NCBI GenBank assembly: GCA_025917655.1
Contig: CP084610.1
Location: 310,001 to 374,000, forward strand
Source of the DNA: Chlorella sorokiniana
Taxonomy: Eukaryota; Chlorophyta; Trebouxiophyceae; Chlorellales; Chlorellaceae
Direction of reading: 5' to 3'
DNA: 64,000 nt
Part shown: positions 21,319-33,155 of the stretch, in pieces
Numbering within the stretch: position 1 is the first letter of the stretch
Layout: every line of letters begins with the position of its first letter
Program-made: the position numbers and the translations under genes
The notes under the pieces: model-generated
What the model was told of the DNA's origin: nothing
Databases searched by the model: none
What the model saw: only the letters and a program-made list of their open reading frames with translations

Positions 21319-23338
21319 TGTGTGTGGGGGGGTGTGTGGGTGTGGGGTGTGTGTGGGTGTGGGTGTGTGTGTGGGTGTGTGTGTGTGGGGGGTGTGGGGG
21401 TGTGTGTGTTGGGGGGGCAAGTGGGAAAGGAGGGGGCAAGGGGCGGGAAAGGATGCAGGAAAGGAAAGTCAGTGTGAACTGACAGCGGGCGGAGAAGAAA
21501 GGGGAATGGGCTGACACAGGCAGAGGCGGGGGCCGGGGTGAGCCGGGGCCAGGGCGCTGTCGCCCCCAGGAGCGCTGGCGGGCTCAGCGGGCTCAGCGGG
21601 CCGTGCATTCAAAACCCCCAGCACCCTTGTGCCCCTCACCAGCCCAGCCAGAGGATGAAGACGCCCAGGGCCATGTTGGCGGGGCTAGAGTTATCAAACT
21701 GGATGACGTAGCCATCCTGCCGGGAGGAGGAGAAGGGGGGGGCAGGGTGTGTGTCTAGGGGGTAAGGTGTGTGTCCAGGGGGTAGGGTGTGTGTGTAAGG
21801 GGGGTTATCACGGTGGCGAGCTTGCGAGCAGAGTGGGCGACGGAGTTGCATCCCCTCGGCCCAAGCAGCGAATCCGAGCGGTGCACTCGTTCCACTTCTG
21901 CATCAGTTCTCAATCCCTTGTTGCAATTGTTGCGGCGGCGTGCCACCCGGCCGCGTACCTTGGAGAAGCGCCCCAGGCGGGGCCCCAGGATCCAGGCCCC
22001 CACCAGCGCCGCGCCGCCCCCACCATGTGCACCACGCCGCTGCCAGCAAAGTCCATGACCCCCATGGTGCCGGAGAAGAAAGGCTGCTTGATGGGGGAGG
22101 CGCAGTCGGGCGGCGATGCGCCGACAGCCAGCCTGCGGCGGCGGCGGGCACACGTGCGTTGCAGCCTGCTCACCCCCAAACCGCTTGACCACGCCTCTGA
22201 CGTGGCCCAGCAGCTGCACCCTTCCGGCCCGCTCAAGCTGTGCTCACCCGAGCCAGACCACACCCAGTGCACCACCACGGGGTAAATGAACGCCGAGATG
22301 CAGCAGGTGTAGATGAGGTACGCCCTGCGGTACACATGGCAGTACACATGCAGCTCGGCGCTTGTCACCCTGCAAAGTGCGACGGGCAGCGCAGCGCAGC
22401 TGCCGCAGGCAGGCCCCCAGCGCTGTGGGCCAAGGACACGGCACCGCGCAGGTTGCGGCGGGCGAGCGGCGGCGAGCGGCACAGAACCCCACCGGAACTT
22501 GGTTCGCTCGGCCATGGAGCCGCTGACGACGGTGGAGGCGGTCGCGGAGAACGCCCAGCCGAAGAGCCAGAAGGCCCAGTAAGCAGGCTGGCTGTTCTCG
22601 TCGGCGTTTGACGAGAAGAAGCCGTGGTAGCCTGGCAGGGAGGCGTGCAGCGAGCCGGCGGCGGGCGCGGAGGCACGACTCAGTGCGTGGCGGCCCCGCC
22701 TGGCCAAGAGGCAGAGCCGCAGGCAGTTTTGGGTGGGCTTTTGGCCTGACCGCAGCTGGTAGACTACATGCTCCCCAGCCCCAGGGCACCCCAAGCCCCA
22801 GCGCAGCTGCGCCATGGGGTGCCTGGGCAGGCTGAGGCAGCGCGTCTGCAGCACCCACCTATGAAGCCGCTCTCGCCGCAGCGGCCGTAGCCAAAGGCGA
22901 AGCCCACCGCCCACCAGCTCATCGTGCTCACAGCGGCGTCTATCACTGCGGCGGCGGCGGGAGGGGCGGGTGGACGCGCGTGGGGGTGGACGGTGTGCCG
23001 CGGCCCGCCCCTCCCAAGCTCCTTGCCCAAAAGCCGCCTCACCGTTTTTCATTATGATGTTGCGAACGTTCTTGCATCGCACCGTTCCCGCCTCCAACAG
23101 CGCAAAGCCGGCTTGCATGAAGAAGACCAGGAAGGCGCAAACGAGCATCCCTGCGGATCGGGGGCGGCGGCGGCGCGGGGCTCGGGTGCTCGGCAGGCTC
23201 ACCGACGGGGCTGCCGCCGCCGATCGCCAGGCCTGGGTGCGGCCCCTCCGCAGGCCACAAGCGCAGCCCACTCACACAGGATGGTCAGCTGCTGGTCCAG
23301 GTAGCCCCCAGGGCGTGCTGGTCGTAGGTGATGTCCAT
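19361..23338 (-). CDS. AMT1: Ammonium transporter, AMT1-type (AMT/MEP/Rh family)
   Basis: Eleven-helix plasma-membrane ammonium channel/transporter. Exons read, in order, YLDQQLTIL, MLVCAFLVFFMQAGFALLEA, VRNIIMKN, STMSWWAVGFAFGYG, AYWAFWLFGWAFSATAS, GSMAERTKFR, ISAFIYPVVVHWVWSGSG, the signature MDFAGSGVVHMVG with the first pore His, ALVGAWILGPRLGRF, DGYVIQFDNSSPANMALGVF, WYGFNAGSTQCF, CAMVQSYAAVMIGGIGAVVY, DPVEAAPVHFFCGMWG with the second pore His, ELAYGYAADWGVFYGG and VLGIVCIAAWSCGLSGILFL. The cytosolic tail (LGWLRADKEDEQQGLDLSQ) ends in a Cys cluster, CFPCMPCC, before the stop at 19361. ATG 23338 (MDITYDQHALG) is the likely start, though an upstream exon with NSTLQ in the same frame is possible. 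Two one-base frame changes occur at G runs: near 23311, and near 22022 just after the signature. A large CA repeat fills one intron. Confidence 0.92.
21173..21417. repeat. Long (TG)n/(CA)n microsatellite ending on a splice acceptor
   Basis: About 42 perfect TG units (21173-21256), then interrupted TG/GGTG repeats to ~21417. On the minus strand it is (CA)n ending directly in the acceptor CAG of the AMT exon that starts at 21171, so it replaces the usual pyrimidine tract. Confidence 0.95.
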
Positions 23339-24385
23339 TTGAAGGGTGGAGTTGGCGGCGGGACCCTGCAGCAGCGAGCGGGTGCCGGTCGCCGCCGCCA
23401 ACTCGCCGCCCGCAAGGCCAGGCCCCCTGCCGCGGCGCCAGCGCCCGCCATGTCCTCCATATGATGCCTCGGCAGTGGTATACTCGCTTTGCTGGGCGGC
23501 TAGGTTGGGGCGCTGCCCAAAGGGCCAGGGCAGGTGGGTGAGCCTCTGCAGCACCGCTATGGACGGTCGCTGCAACACAGAGTTGTGGACGATTGACGAT
23601 CAGTGTGGGATCGCCCTCGGGCTGTGCAAGCTCTAGGGCTGGGTTGTCCTTGTGGGCGGTGAGAGACCCGACCCTGTTGGAGCAAGGTTTGGGCGATTGC
23701 AATGGCACAATCGTTGCACGCCTATTGTAATAAAAATGGGCCCGCCAACAGCCGCAAGTGGCATGGATTTCGGCGAGGTATTTTTACATGGCCGGAACCG
23801 CCGCTTACCTATCCTGGCGGTGGCACACGGTGTAACAACGACTACGACGTTGAGAGCGCCGCAAATGGTCGTCCAGACCAGGTGGTCTGGTCCTAGAGTG
23901 CGAACGTGCTTGGGTCGATGTACGTTCAGCGTCTATTCACAATTTAACGCTTTAAACAGGTCCACACGGCTGAGCAAGCGGCAAACAGCGACATGCGACA
24001 CAATGCTACACGGTCGGCGCTGCCACGAACCCGCGGCTGCAGCGCTGCTTCAATTGACAGCTGGCGGGAGAGCTGGACAACAGCGAGGGCTCTGCACACC
24101 AGCTGACTTCACGGCAGGATGTCGATCTGAAGGCAGCGAGCTGCAGAACCCAGGCCTGAAGGACGGCACACCCGCCTGCAGGTCGGCCGCTTGCCAACTC
24201 GCCTGCTCCGCCAGCTGCACCTCCGCCTCCGTACCGCCAATTCAGCCAAGTCGAGCCTTTCAGGTCACGCAGTGTGTTCTGGCACACTTTGAAGCCTGCC
24301 GCTGTTACAGCTTGACTCCGACGGTGCGCCAGCTAACAACTTTGCGCCCGGCACAGAAGCTGGGGGTGACCGGATGTTCCCAACC
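23339..24385. promoter_or_regulatory. Upstream region of AMT and 3' flank of the sugar transporter
   Basis: Both neighbours read leftward, so this holds the AMT promoter/5' UTR and the 3' UTR of the sugar transporter. A ~280-residue plus-strand open frame (23652-24500) runs antisense into the sugar transporter and has no motif; I do not call it. The 23.7-24.0 kb part is less GC-rich than its surroundings. A nitrogen-responsive promoter would be expected for an AMT gene, but I recognise no element. Confidence 0.4.
24305..24309 (-). terminator. Putative poly(A) signal TGTAA of the sugar transporter
   Basis: TTACA on the plus strand, about 77 bases past the stop codon at 24386 in the minus direction. 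Pentamer and spacing are the support. Confidence 0.45.
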
Positions 24386-27300
24386 TCACTTGTCCTGCCA
24401 CAAGGCCTCAATTTCCTCGAGCGTCTTGCCCTTGGTCTCCGGCACGATGGAGTTGATGGTGGCCACCGCCGCCACGCCAATAGCGGCAAAGGTGAAGTAG
24501 GTGGCTGCGCAAAGCAGGCACAACAGGGGGTCAGCAAGGCCGGGGCAGCGCAACGCGGAGCGCCCAGCGTGCTCACTGCCGGCGGCAGGCCGGCAGCCCC
24601 AGCAGTGCAAGCGCCCCTTGGGCCATGCCTTTTGCTGCCGGGCAAAGGCATGCCCCTCCCACTGCCAGGAGCGTGGCGGCAGCGGCGGCGGCGCTCACCC
24701 GCCGGGCCGAAGCTCTCCTGGATGGTGGGCAGCAGCAGGGAGACGACGAAGTTGGAGCCAAAGTTGGTGAGGGTGGCCAGCGCGATGGCCTGGCCCCTGT
24801 GGCGCGCAGGGCAACCAACGCAAGATCGTCAGTTGATTCCAGTCTAGCGAGGATATGATGAAAGGAGGGGGTGGCCATGCGCTGGACAACCCTCGCTTCA
24901 AGCAGCAACAAGCTTCAAGCAGCTGGCGCCTGAAGGGGCTGGCGGCAGTGCGAGGCAGGGCGAATCAGGCCCCAGCCTGGCTGCATGAGCTGGTGGTCTG
25001 CTGAGCCAGCGCAGCCAGGGGTGCACAGGAGGCGTGGACTGCCAGCAGGCTGCGGCCAACAGATGCAGGCAAACAGCCTGGTTGCGCGTGCTGGAGCCAC
25101 GCCCGCACCTGACTTTCAGCGGGAAGACCTCGCCGCACAGCAGCCAGGAGATGGGGCCAAACGACATCTGGGTGGGTGGGGAGGAGCGGCAAGCCGTCCG
25201 GTGGAACGGCGGCAGACCGAGTGCGGCGTTTGGCATTGCGGCTGGCAGGCAGCAGCGCGGCTGTCGGGACCCTCTCCCTCCACGCAGTATGGGAGGGCTG
25301 GAGGTTGGGCAGCAGCAGTGGCAGAGGGTGCCACTGGCAGTGTGTTCCGGGCACACCCGACCAGCGGTTTGATGATGCGGCGCCGCACCATGGCACCTCC
25401 CGTGCCACCGCATCAGCGGTACCGCATCAGCGGTACCGCTGTCCCTCACCTGGTACGCGCCCACATAGATCAGCAGCGCCCCCAGGTTGGTCCAGGCCAC
25501 CAAGTCGTCCGGTACCGGCAGGCTGCCCAGCTGCAGGGCAGGTTCGGGGGCCGGGGGTGCGGCGGCTGAGCAGGGCAGCAGGGGTCATGGTAGCATGAGG
25601 CAGTGGGTTGGGCTGCAGGCATGCGGAGTGGCTTGTGCGTGCGCGGCCCCCCTCATATCGCAGCGCCGATGTGCTGCAGGCTGCCACCAGCTACCGTGTA
25701 TACCTGGACCAGGGAGGCCCGGGCCGCACCTGCGCGGTGCCCAGCGCCAGCAGGCTGAGCACGATGCCGCTCACGCCGACCAGCAGCAGCGGGCGGCGGC
25801 CCCAGCTGTCCACGGTGGCCACGGCCAAGCCTGTGTGTGTGTGGGGGGGGGGGGGGGGAGGGAGGGGGGTGGTTATTAAACAACAATACAAACAATAACA
25901 GCAACAAGCAAAGAACTCAGCAGGCGCGGCAGGGCACGACCCGCACACCAAATCACGGCCCGGCAGCCCCGCGGCGGAGGCTGCCTGCGCAGCGTCACCC
26001 GCCGCACACACGTTGAACACAGATGGAGGCGATCCGCTCATCCTGGCCACGCAAAAACAACCAAAAACACACCCACCCACCCACCCACCCACCCGTCATC
26101 ACAAGCTTGAAGAAGCCGAGGATGAGGGACACGCGCGTGGCCTCCTCCGCCCCCGCAAACCCGGCCTGCTGGAAGATGCTGGCGGCGTAGTAGAGCACAG
26201 AGGGCTGGCCCGTGATCTGCTGGAAGAGCATGAGGGAGAGGCCGATGGCCAGGGGGCGGCGGTAGCGCTGCCGCAGCAGCTCGGAAAAGTCTGCTTTGAG
26301 GGGGAGTGGGAAAAGTGCCGTGGGTGAGGGTGCGGGTGTGGGTGGGGAGCGAGGGGGCATGCCCGCTGGCGACAAGAAAGTGTGGGTCCTGAAACTGAGA
26401 ACAAGCACAAGCGGAGGGGCGGCGTGCGGCTGCGGGCAGCAGCAGACGCAGGCAAGTAGCAGGTGCGAGCAGGAGCGCACCAAAGGCGCCGCCGCCGTTG
26501 GTCGCCGCCATGGGGCTGGCAGCCATGGCCTGCAGGATGCCATCCACCTCGTCCTGCGGCGGAAGGGAGGGGCGGTACAATTTTGCGATACAATCGTGCG
26601 GTACAGCGCTGCCACTTGCACAACAAGCCCGCGCACTCGCAACCGAGGGGAAGGAGCTTGGCTGGTGCGAGGGCACTGGCTGGAGGTGCGTTCCAGCTGC
26701 CCGTGTCCCACTTTACCCTCGCGGCCACCCCCGCTCCCAGCCCCGCAGCCGCACTCACCTGCACGGCTGCCTCATTCGCTGCGCTGCCCTTGGCGCGCCG
26801 CAGCGCGGTGGTGGCCGCCGCGGGGCCCGCCCCAGACAGCAGCAGCCAGCGCGGCGACTCCGGCAGCCAGTACATGCCTGCAAAACACGGCGAGCCCGCC
26901 GCTCTCAGCAACACGCGGCTGCCTTGACCAAGCCCAACCCTGCCTCCTCCACCAAAGCAGGCAAGCCGCGGTGTGGCAGGCAGCATGCCGCTGAGGCGGT
27001 GCAGGGGCCAGGAGGAGCCTTCAGCCCGCCCTCACCGGCGGCAAGCAGCGCTGCGGGGGCCGCCGCCAGCCCGTACATCCAGCGCCAGCCGCCCAGCTGC
27101 TCCACGTAGACGCACGAGGCCGCGTAGCTGCGGCGAGCAGGGATGGCGGAACAGCAGCGCGCGGCAGGCGACGGTCAGCGAGCGCAGCCCAGCCACGCGA
27201 GCTCAGCGGCGTGCGATGGGCGAGCTGCTCAATGGCGGCCCAGCCAGGGCACGAGCCCGGAGCGGCCTGCAGGCGCGGCAGACCGGCCAGGTGCGCATGG

Positions 27301-28965
27301 TACGGCAGCGGTACGGCAGCGGTATGGTTGCAGGACCGAGGGCGGCACCCCGCGGCGGCGACAGCGGCAGGCGGGGCCCACCCTGCCAGGATGCCGCCCA
27401 CAATGAACGCCTCCTTCAGGCTGATGAGCAGGCCGCGCACGCGGGCAGGGCTCGTCTCTGCGCGGAAAGCATGGCAAGGAGTCAAGACAGAATTGACGAG
27501 CGGCGGGCAGGCAGCGGCTGACGCCCGTCTGGTGGCGCTGCTGCGCAACAGGCCCGCCAAGCGGCAGCCCCAAAACGACAGGCTCCACCTCCCCGCTAGC
27601 TATGACGCCCACCTGCTATGTATGCCGGCGCGGCGTGCATGGCGAAGCCGATGCCCACGCCGTACAGCAGGCGTCCCGCCATCACGGTGGGCAGGCCGGG
27701 GGCAAGGGCCACAACGAGCGAGCCGGCACCTGCGGCAGGCGCACGGCGATGCGACACCTCTGCCGGCTGCCCACGGTGTTTCACAGAGGCACAGCGCGAG
27801 CTGCAGGGGCCACGCAGGAGGAGTTGCATCCACAACGCGCGGCATCTGGCGCAGCAGCTGCCAGCCTCCCCCCCATCTTCACCATACAAGACAGAGGCCG
27901 CCAGCAGCTCGCGCCGCCGCCCCAGCTTGTCGCCGTACAGCAGCGCAGCGCCTGCGCGCGGACCGAAACAGGCGGTGGATGAATCCTTTCCAACGCTCGA
28001 CCCAGTGGCAGCAGGGCAGCGTGCCAGTGGTCCGGCAAACGGCAACCGCTGCTTGCAACAGCTGCAGCTGCTGCGGCGCACACGCAAGGGGAGCCCGAGC
28101 TGCACGCCGCTACACAGCAGCACCACAGCAGCAGCCCACCTGAGCCCAGCAGCGCGCCCGCCAGCGACAGGCTGACCACCAGGCCGGACTGGAAGGCGGA
28201 CAGGCTGTACCAATCTGTACCGCTGTACTGCTGGCTGGTCATGGACACCAACGCGCCGCTGGTGGCGCCGATGTCGTACCTGCAGAAAACCCGGGGGGGG
28301 GCGGGCCGGGGCATAGGGAAGGGGAGGGGGAGGAGGGGGCGCACGCACGTGGAGGGACAGGCTGATGGAGCACAAGACAGGGGAACAGCAGCAGGAGGGG
28401 CAGCGCAGCGACAGCCTGGCCGGACCAGTGTCCAAGGGAAGAGCACAGGCTGCCGGGCTGCCGCTGTCGCAGGGCTGGCCTGCCTGCAGAGGCAAACGGC
28501 TGATGCAGCCCGCCGGCATGGCAAGCATGGCGGCCAGACGGCGGGCCCGCACCCGAACAGCGCGCCGCCGACTGCGGGAAACAGGAAGAGCAGGGCGGTC
28601 ATGAGCCAGTCCACGCGCTCGTCGTCATAGCCGCCCCCGCCGCTCGTCGCTTCTGCGGCGTGACCAGCAGGCGTGTCTGCTCCACGTCCAGCGCTTGCCG
28701 CGCCTGCAGGGCACGGGGAGCGCAGAGGAAGCCTTCAGGGGGCGGTGGAGAACAAAAAAGAGCATGCATGCCCCCGCCACGTCATTGTACATGGGGGTCC
28801 GCTGCAAGGTTGCTGCGCTGGTGGGGCTGGCGGCCAGAAGGCTGTAAACGAAACGCAGCGGCATGCCTGGGGCGATGCCGCTTCCAGGCCTTCGTCATCG
28901 CGTGTGGCACGTGTCTGGTGGTAGCCAAAGCGAGACGGTGACCGCGAGCGGAGGCTGGACGCCAT
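24386..28965 (-). CDS. MFS sugar transporter, VGT / D-xylose-proton symporter-like
   Basis: Twelve-helix major-facilitator sugar transporter, closest in motif order to plant vacuolar glucose transporter VGT1 and its plastid relative. Visible in order: ERVDWLMTALLFLFPAVGGA, YDIGATSGALVSM, FQSGLVVSLSLAGALLGS, GDKLGRRRELLAASVLYG, MAGRLLYGVGIGFAMHAAPA, ETSPARVRGLLISLKEAFIV, EQLGGWRWMYGLAAAPA, YWLPESPRWLLLSG, IGLSLMLFQQITGQPSVLYY, DSWGRRPLLLVGVSG, MSFGPISWLLCGEVFPLKVR, TLTNFGSNFVVSLLLP and the PETKGKTLEEIEALWQDK end. Phases at the junctions I tested (AYIA/ETSP, GGILAG/YAAS) agree and I found no frame break. ATG 28965 (MASSLRSRSPSR) is the likely start, but the exon 1-2 splice is unresolved. Membrane (tonoplast, plastid or plasma membrane) and substrate cannot be fixed from sequence. 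Confidence 0.9.
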
Positions 28966-29845
28966 CGCGGTGGCCGCAGGCGGCGGCGGACGGCGGGGCA
29001 GCGCGGTTGTGCTACTGAGGCGTGTTGGACCTCTGCGATCGCAGTAATTCGTGTATCAATGATACAGGAAAATCCAATAACACCAAAGCAGGCTGACTAA
29101 AGCCTCGCGAGCCTGCGGGGCACACGGCCAGCGCACGCACTTGCTTCTTGCTATGCTGTTTGATCTTTGGATATTCCCGACAGCTCTTTCAGGGACGACT
29201 TTGCACCGCTCTGCGCCGGTTCGAGCTGCGCCACGGCTGACACCGCGAGAAACGACGCGCATCGGCACAAAACAACGGCTAGATGGGGCGAGAACCCGAC
29301 AGCCAAACAAACCCTTGCAGCCAATTGCCACTCAGGCCGACCCATGCCAGCGCAGCAGACCACAGCATCCGACAGGGCGCGGCGGCTGCAGCGCGGGCAA
29401 AACCAAGCCTGTGGCCGAAATTGGATGGACAATGAGCCATGTTGACAACCAGTTGATGGCGCAATGGCAAAGAGCTGGTCAGACATGGCAGCATGCGCAA
29501 CGGGCCCAGACGCGCTGCTGCCGCCATCCTCCCCCATGGGCATCATCCTCTCCCGGTAGTCAGTTGAAAAACAGCAGCTACAGTTTGCACTGATGTAATG
29601 ATGGGAGTCGTCCGAGTGCGGCAGTCTGAGCAAGCAGATGGGGCAGTTGGGAAGGGAGAGAAAAGTGAGGGCCATGCAGAGGCAAGGGGGCAGAGCGGAC
29701 GCTGCCGCTGGAAAGGGGCGATTGACGCGCATGGGGGTCGAGTGTGCAATGTGGCACAGCTTGAAGGTCTTCAAACGAAATGCAGATGTACCACGGTATC
29801 AGCGATGTGGTAAAGTGGTGGCACGCTGGGTGTATCAAGAGTGAT
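28966..29845. other. Upstream of sugar transporter / 3' of lipidated-protein gene
   Basis: Both flanking genes read leftward. The region should hold the sugar-transporter promoter and the 3' UTR of the gene ending at 29846. Short open frames on both strands lack motifs. No RNA gene or repeat was seen. Confidence 0.4.
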
Positions 29846-30699
29846 TCAGTGCCACTTGGTCAGCGCGCCCTGGCCGAAAGCGGGCGCCGCAGCCAGCAGC
29901 TTCTCGCCTTGCCCGCCCTTCCTCCGTGCAGCAGGGCTGCGCAACTTGCGATCCTGTCGCTTGGCCGGCTTCGGGGCGGCCGCATGCTCGTAGCTGCTGT
30001 GCCAGAAGATGTCCACCCCGGGGCGGCGCCGTCGTCGCTGCTGCTGCCAGGCTCCGCCGTCGCAGCACTCCTCGTGCGGCCGCCGCCGCGCCCGTCAGGT
30101 GCCAGCCGCTCTTGCGATCCTCTGCCTGCTGCGCGGCCAGAGCAGCCACCTGCTCTCGCAGGTACGCGGGCTCCGCCTCCCAGCCGCCGCCAGCGGCGGC
30201 CGAGCCGGAGCGGCCGGACAGGGCGTCGGCAGGCGGCGGCGTGGGCGGTGAGGCCGACAGGTGCACGTCATAATGGTACGGCTGGAGGGGGCTGCAGCAG
30301 GAACCAACAATGCACACAAGGCGAGCGTTGGTGGATGGTGGGAATGTGCCGGGTTGTCGGGCATGCGCTGTGTGCGATGGATGACTGCCAGGGTAGCGCT
30401 GGATGACGGCATCGCCCGCCGCGGCGGCGGCATCGCTGCGGCAGGTGCCTGGCTGCCAGCGCTGCGCTTGAGGTGTTGCTCTCACCCGAGCTAAGCTTGC
30501 GCGAGGATGCCCAGTCATCTCGACGCAGCCCCCTCCCCAAACGCAGGAGCCAGCGGCACCCCCCAGTCGCCGGCGCCCACTGCTGCCGCGCTGCAGCCGC
30601 CTCCCACGGCAGCGGCGCAGGCTGCAGCCGGGCGTATTCGACGTTCGAGTCGCCGGCAGCTTGTCTGCCGTCGCCGAAGCAGCAGCTGAAGACCCCCAT
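29846..30699 (-). CDS. Small protein with N-myristoylation/palmitoylation-type start, unknown function
   Basis: Not recognised. ATG 30699 gives MGVFSCCFGDGR: Gly2 and a small residue at position 6 fit N-myristoylation, and the adjacent Cys pair fits palmitoylation, so attachment to a membrane is likely. The first exon ends near 30486 (WASSRKLSSG). The second carries PYHYDVHLSASPPTPPP, then GWEAEPAYLREQVAALAAQQ with AEDRKSGWHLTG. Then the frame changes near 30085 within a GCG/GGC run, after which HEECCDGGAWQQQ, VDIFWHSSYEHAAAPKP and GEKLLAAAPAFGQGALTKWH lead to the stop at 29846. I prefer this last frame because it is the only one with a balanced, non-repetitive composition. The exon 1-2 phase is also unresolved, so the exact protein is uncertain. 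Confidence 0.55.
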
Positions 30700-31158
30700 G
30701 GATGTGTATTTAGGATGCGGTGAGCTCGCCTGTGCTGACCGCACAGCCTCTGGGCAGCCGAGAGGCTCAGTCGAAGGAAACGAACAGGCGTGGTCTGCAA
30801 CGATATCACTCACTTGGGCAACTAGGAGAAGGTGGCTGCGACAGTGCTAGCGCGTTGGCCAGCTGGCAGGGCGGACAGATTTTCTGAAAGCCCTCATGTC
30901 TTCAAGGCGGTGAAAGCAACAGGTGTAGCCAAACGCAGACTTAAAAGGTGAAGACCAAGTTGCACAGCTGCCACTGGCCATCCCGGCATGCCCTTCCTGC
31001 TTCCTCGTGCATGGATCACGGCAGCCCTCTTCACAGATTAAGAGATCCAGCCGGCTCAAACTAGCGATTTGGCAATACTGATTCAGTATGACAACGTTTC
31101 CATCAGGCAAGAGAATCATGGGCAGCGCCTGAGTGGCCGGCGTCTGCTGCCAGATGCG
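30700..31158. other. Between lipidated-protein gene and beta-strand-rich gene
   Basis: Promoter of the left gene and 3' UTR of the right gene, both on the minus strand. A 90-residue minus-strand open frame (30847-31119) has no motif. Nothing else seen. Confidence 0.35.
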
Positions 31159-33155
31159 TCAGAGGCGGATCACAAAGTTGGCTGCTGCCACATGCAAATG
31201 CAGCGGCTCCTGCTCCTGCTGCCACGGGTCCCTGCAGCACAATAACTCAAATCATTTCGTCAGCTGGCCTGGTGGGAGGCAACACCCAACATCGCAGAAA
31301 CAGCCCGTGCTGCCCCTGTATACACTGCACTCCAGCCCAGCCCCGTCACTCACAGGACGCCGTCTGGAAGGCCGCCGCGCGCGCCGTCGTCCCGCTGCAG
31401 ACTGTACCTCGTGGTCAATTGCGGTACCTTGATGGTCGTGTAGGTCTGCGGTACAGGCAGGACGATCAGGGACAACTGTGACCACGCATGCAATCGCGGC
31501 CTGCTCAGAGAGAAGCCGCCGCCAGAACAACCTTGGCCCCAAGAGGGCAGGCCAGCTTGCCCGTTTCGGCGAGACTTCTCCTTCAAGGAGCAAGCCCCCC
31601 AAAAAAACTTGTGAAACTGAATAATCCCTGATGCCTTAGACCACCCGCACCTCCAGCTCGGCGCGGGGTAGGACAGCCCCGTCCAGCGCCGCGGCACCGG
31701 CAGGCGCTGCTTGCAGCTGAACCCGTCCCCCGTCATGACCACGTTGCCGCCGGGGCCCGCGCCAAAGCTGAGCTGTGCTGACAGCAGGGGCCGGAAGTGG
31801 TCCCGCAAGGAGCCGCTTGCCAGGCCCCAGCCGCCGTCGCGCACTGCAGTGGAGCCGCAAAGAGCGAGCTGAGAACTTGCCAGCTGGCTTCACCGAGCAG
31901 GCGGCCCGGGAGGCCAATGCACGCCGGTCAAGCGCAGATGAGGGCCATGTGGGGGGCTAGTCCGGGTTCAAGGCTGCAGGTGGAGGCATTGAAGCCTCCC
32001 AAACCTCCCATTCAGCCCCGCAAGTTTGCACAACCCTCCCTTATCCCCATCCCCTGCCCACGCGCACACCCACCCCCAGTGTGCTGCAGGCCCGCCGCGA
32101 CAGACAGCCCTGTGCCATTGGGCAGCTGGAACTTCTTTCTGCAGGAGAAGGACACGTAAACATGAGATCGAGAGGCGCAGCGGCCAGGTGCAGCGCGTGC
32201 AGCGGCGTGCAGCCGGGCCACACGAGAGATGCTGCAGTAGAAGAGGCTGCACCCATTCATCTCTGAGCGTGGCAGCTCTTCCGCCCCGTCGCCCCACTGC
32301 CACCCAAGGAACACATGCTGCAAGCCAACAATGGGAGCCTGCCCACCTGTACTCAACCATGCGCGCGGGCACATTCAGGCTGAGGCGGCCATGGAACAGG
32401 GTGTCCTGCAGACACACGCAGTGCAAGCAGCCAGCGCATCACAAACACGGTGCTGCATAACGTGCGCAGCCGATTTTGCAGCCCGCAGCACGCGGCGTAG
32501 CCTGCTGCAGGGGGCGGCTGGCTGCTGGGGAACCGTGCGAGCGGTGGGCAGCATGCTGTCGCAGCGCTGCTGGCGCGCCTTGCACGATATGCCGCAGATG
32601 AGGCGGGTGTCGGGCAGGGTCAGGTCGGCCTTGGCAGTGAACCTGCGGGCAGGCAGGCAGGCAGGCAGACGGCAGCGTTTGCGCGGCAAGGAACTTGTCG
32701 GAGCGTGCAGGCAGAAGCAGCGTCTGGAACAGGATGTGGATGAGACGGCAAGGGTGCATCCTTCCTCGCAGGCCGCAGCTGGGCTCACTTGACCAGACCC
32801 AGCACCTTCAGGTCCTTGCGCAGGCAGATGGCGGCCGGGTACACGGCATCGCGCGACCTGCAGCGCCGAGAGTTAGGCAGGGACAGCGGCGCGTTTCAAG
32901 GCATGCTCACGACCAAGCACGCCCGTGCTACAGGCTCCGCCGCATCTCCACCCAGAGCGGCAGCGGGCAGCGCAGCCTCACATCCTCCCCAGCACACCAT
33001 GTGAGCTTGAGGGGTACTGGAGAGTGCTTCACATCCAGCAGGGTAAAGGGCCCAGGAGGCGGCGGCCGCGCAGCGCTGGCTGCACGGGCGAGCGCGTCGG
33101 CCGCAGCCGGCAGGTACGGCTCGGCAGATCGCCGCCGCTCGCGGTCAGCGCTCAT
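31159..33155 (-). CDS. Unassigned protein rich in amphipathic beta-strands
   Basis: Function unknown. ATG 33155 gives MSADRERRRSAEPYLP, then FTLLDVKHSPVPLKLTW, which joins through a GT donor in phase to SRDAVYPAAICLRKDLKVLG (~32850). Next come FTAKADLTLPDTRLICGISC, DTLFHGRLSLNVPARMVEYR (~32400), KKFQLPNGTGLSVAAG (~32130), RDGGWGLASGSLRDHFRPLL, GNVVMTGDGFSCKQRLPV (~31740), TYTTIKVPQLTTRYSLQRDD (~31430) and DPWQQEQEPLHLHVAAANFV up to the stop at 31159. Alternating polar and hydrophobic residues and the absence of helical membrane spans suggest a small beta-barrel, perhaps of a plastid or mitochondrial outer membrane. That is only an inference from pattern; I could not match it to OEP21, OEP24, OEP37 or VDAC. 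One frame change near 31690 links GFSCKQRLPV to LPRAELE. Confidence 0.5.

Noticed and set aside
20510-21608. Long Thr/His-rich and Val/Cys-rich frames
   Set aside because: They are translations of the (CA)n/(TG)n microsatellite and contain no independent coding signal.
23652-24500. 282-residue plus-strand frame between AMT and the sugar transporter
   Set aside because: It runs antisense into the last exon of the sugar transporter and has no recognisable domain; kept only as a note.
25405-25440. Short tandem repeat around two GCGGTACCGC palindromes, considered as an operator
   Set aside because: It lies in an intron of the sugar transporter and looks like a simple 14-base duplication.
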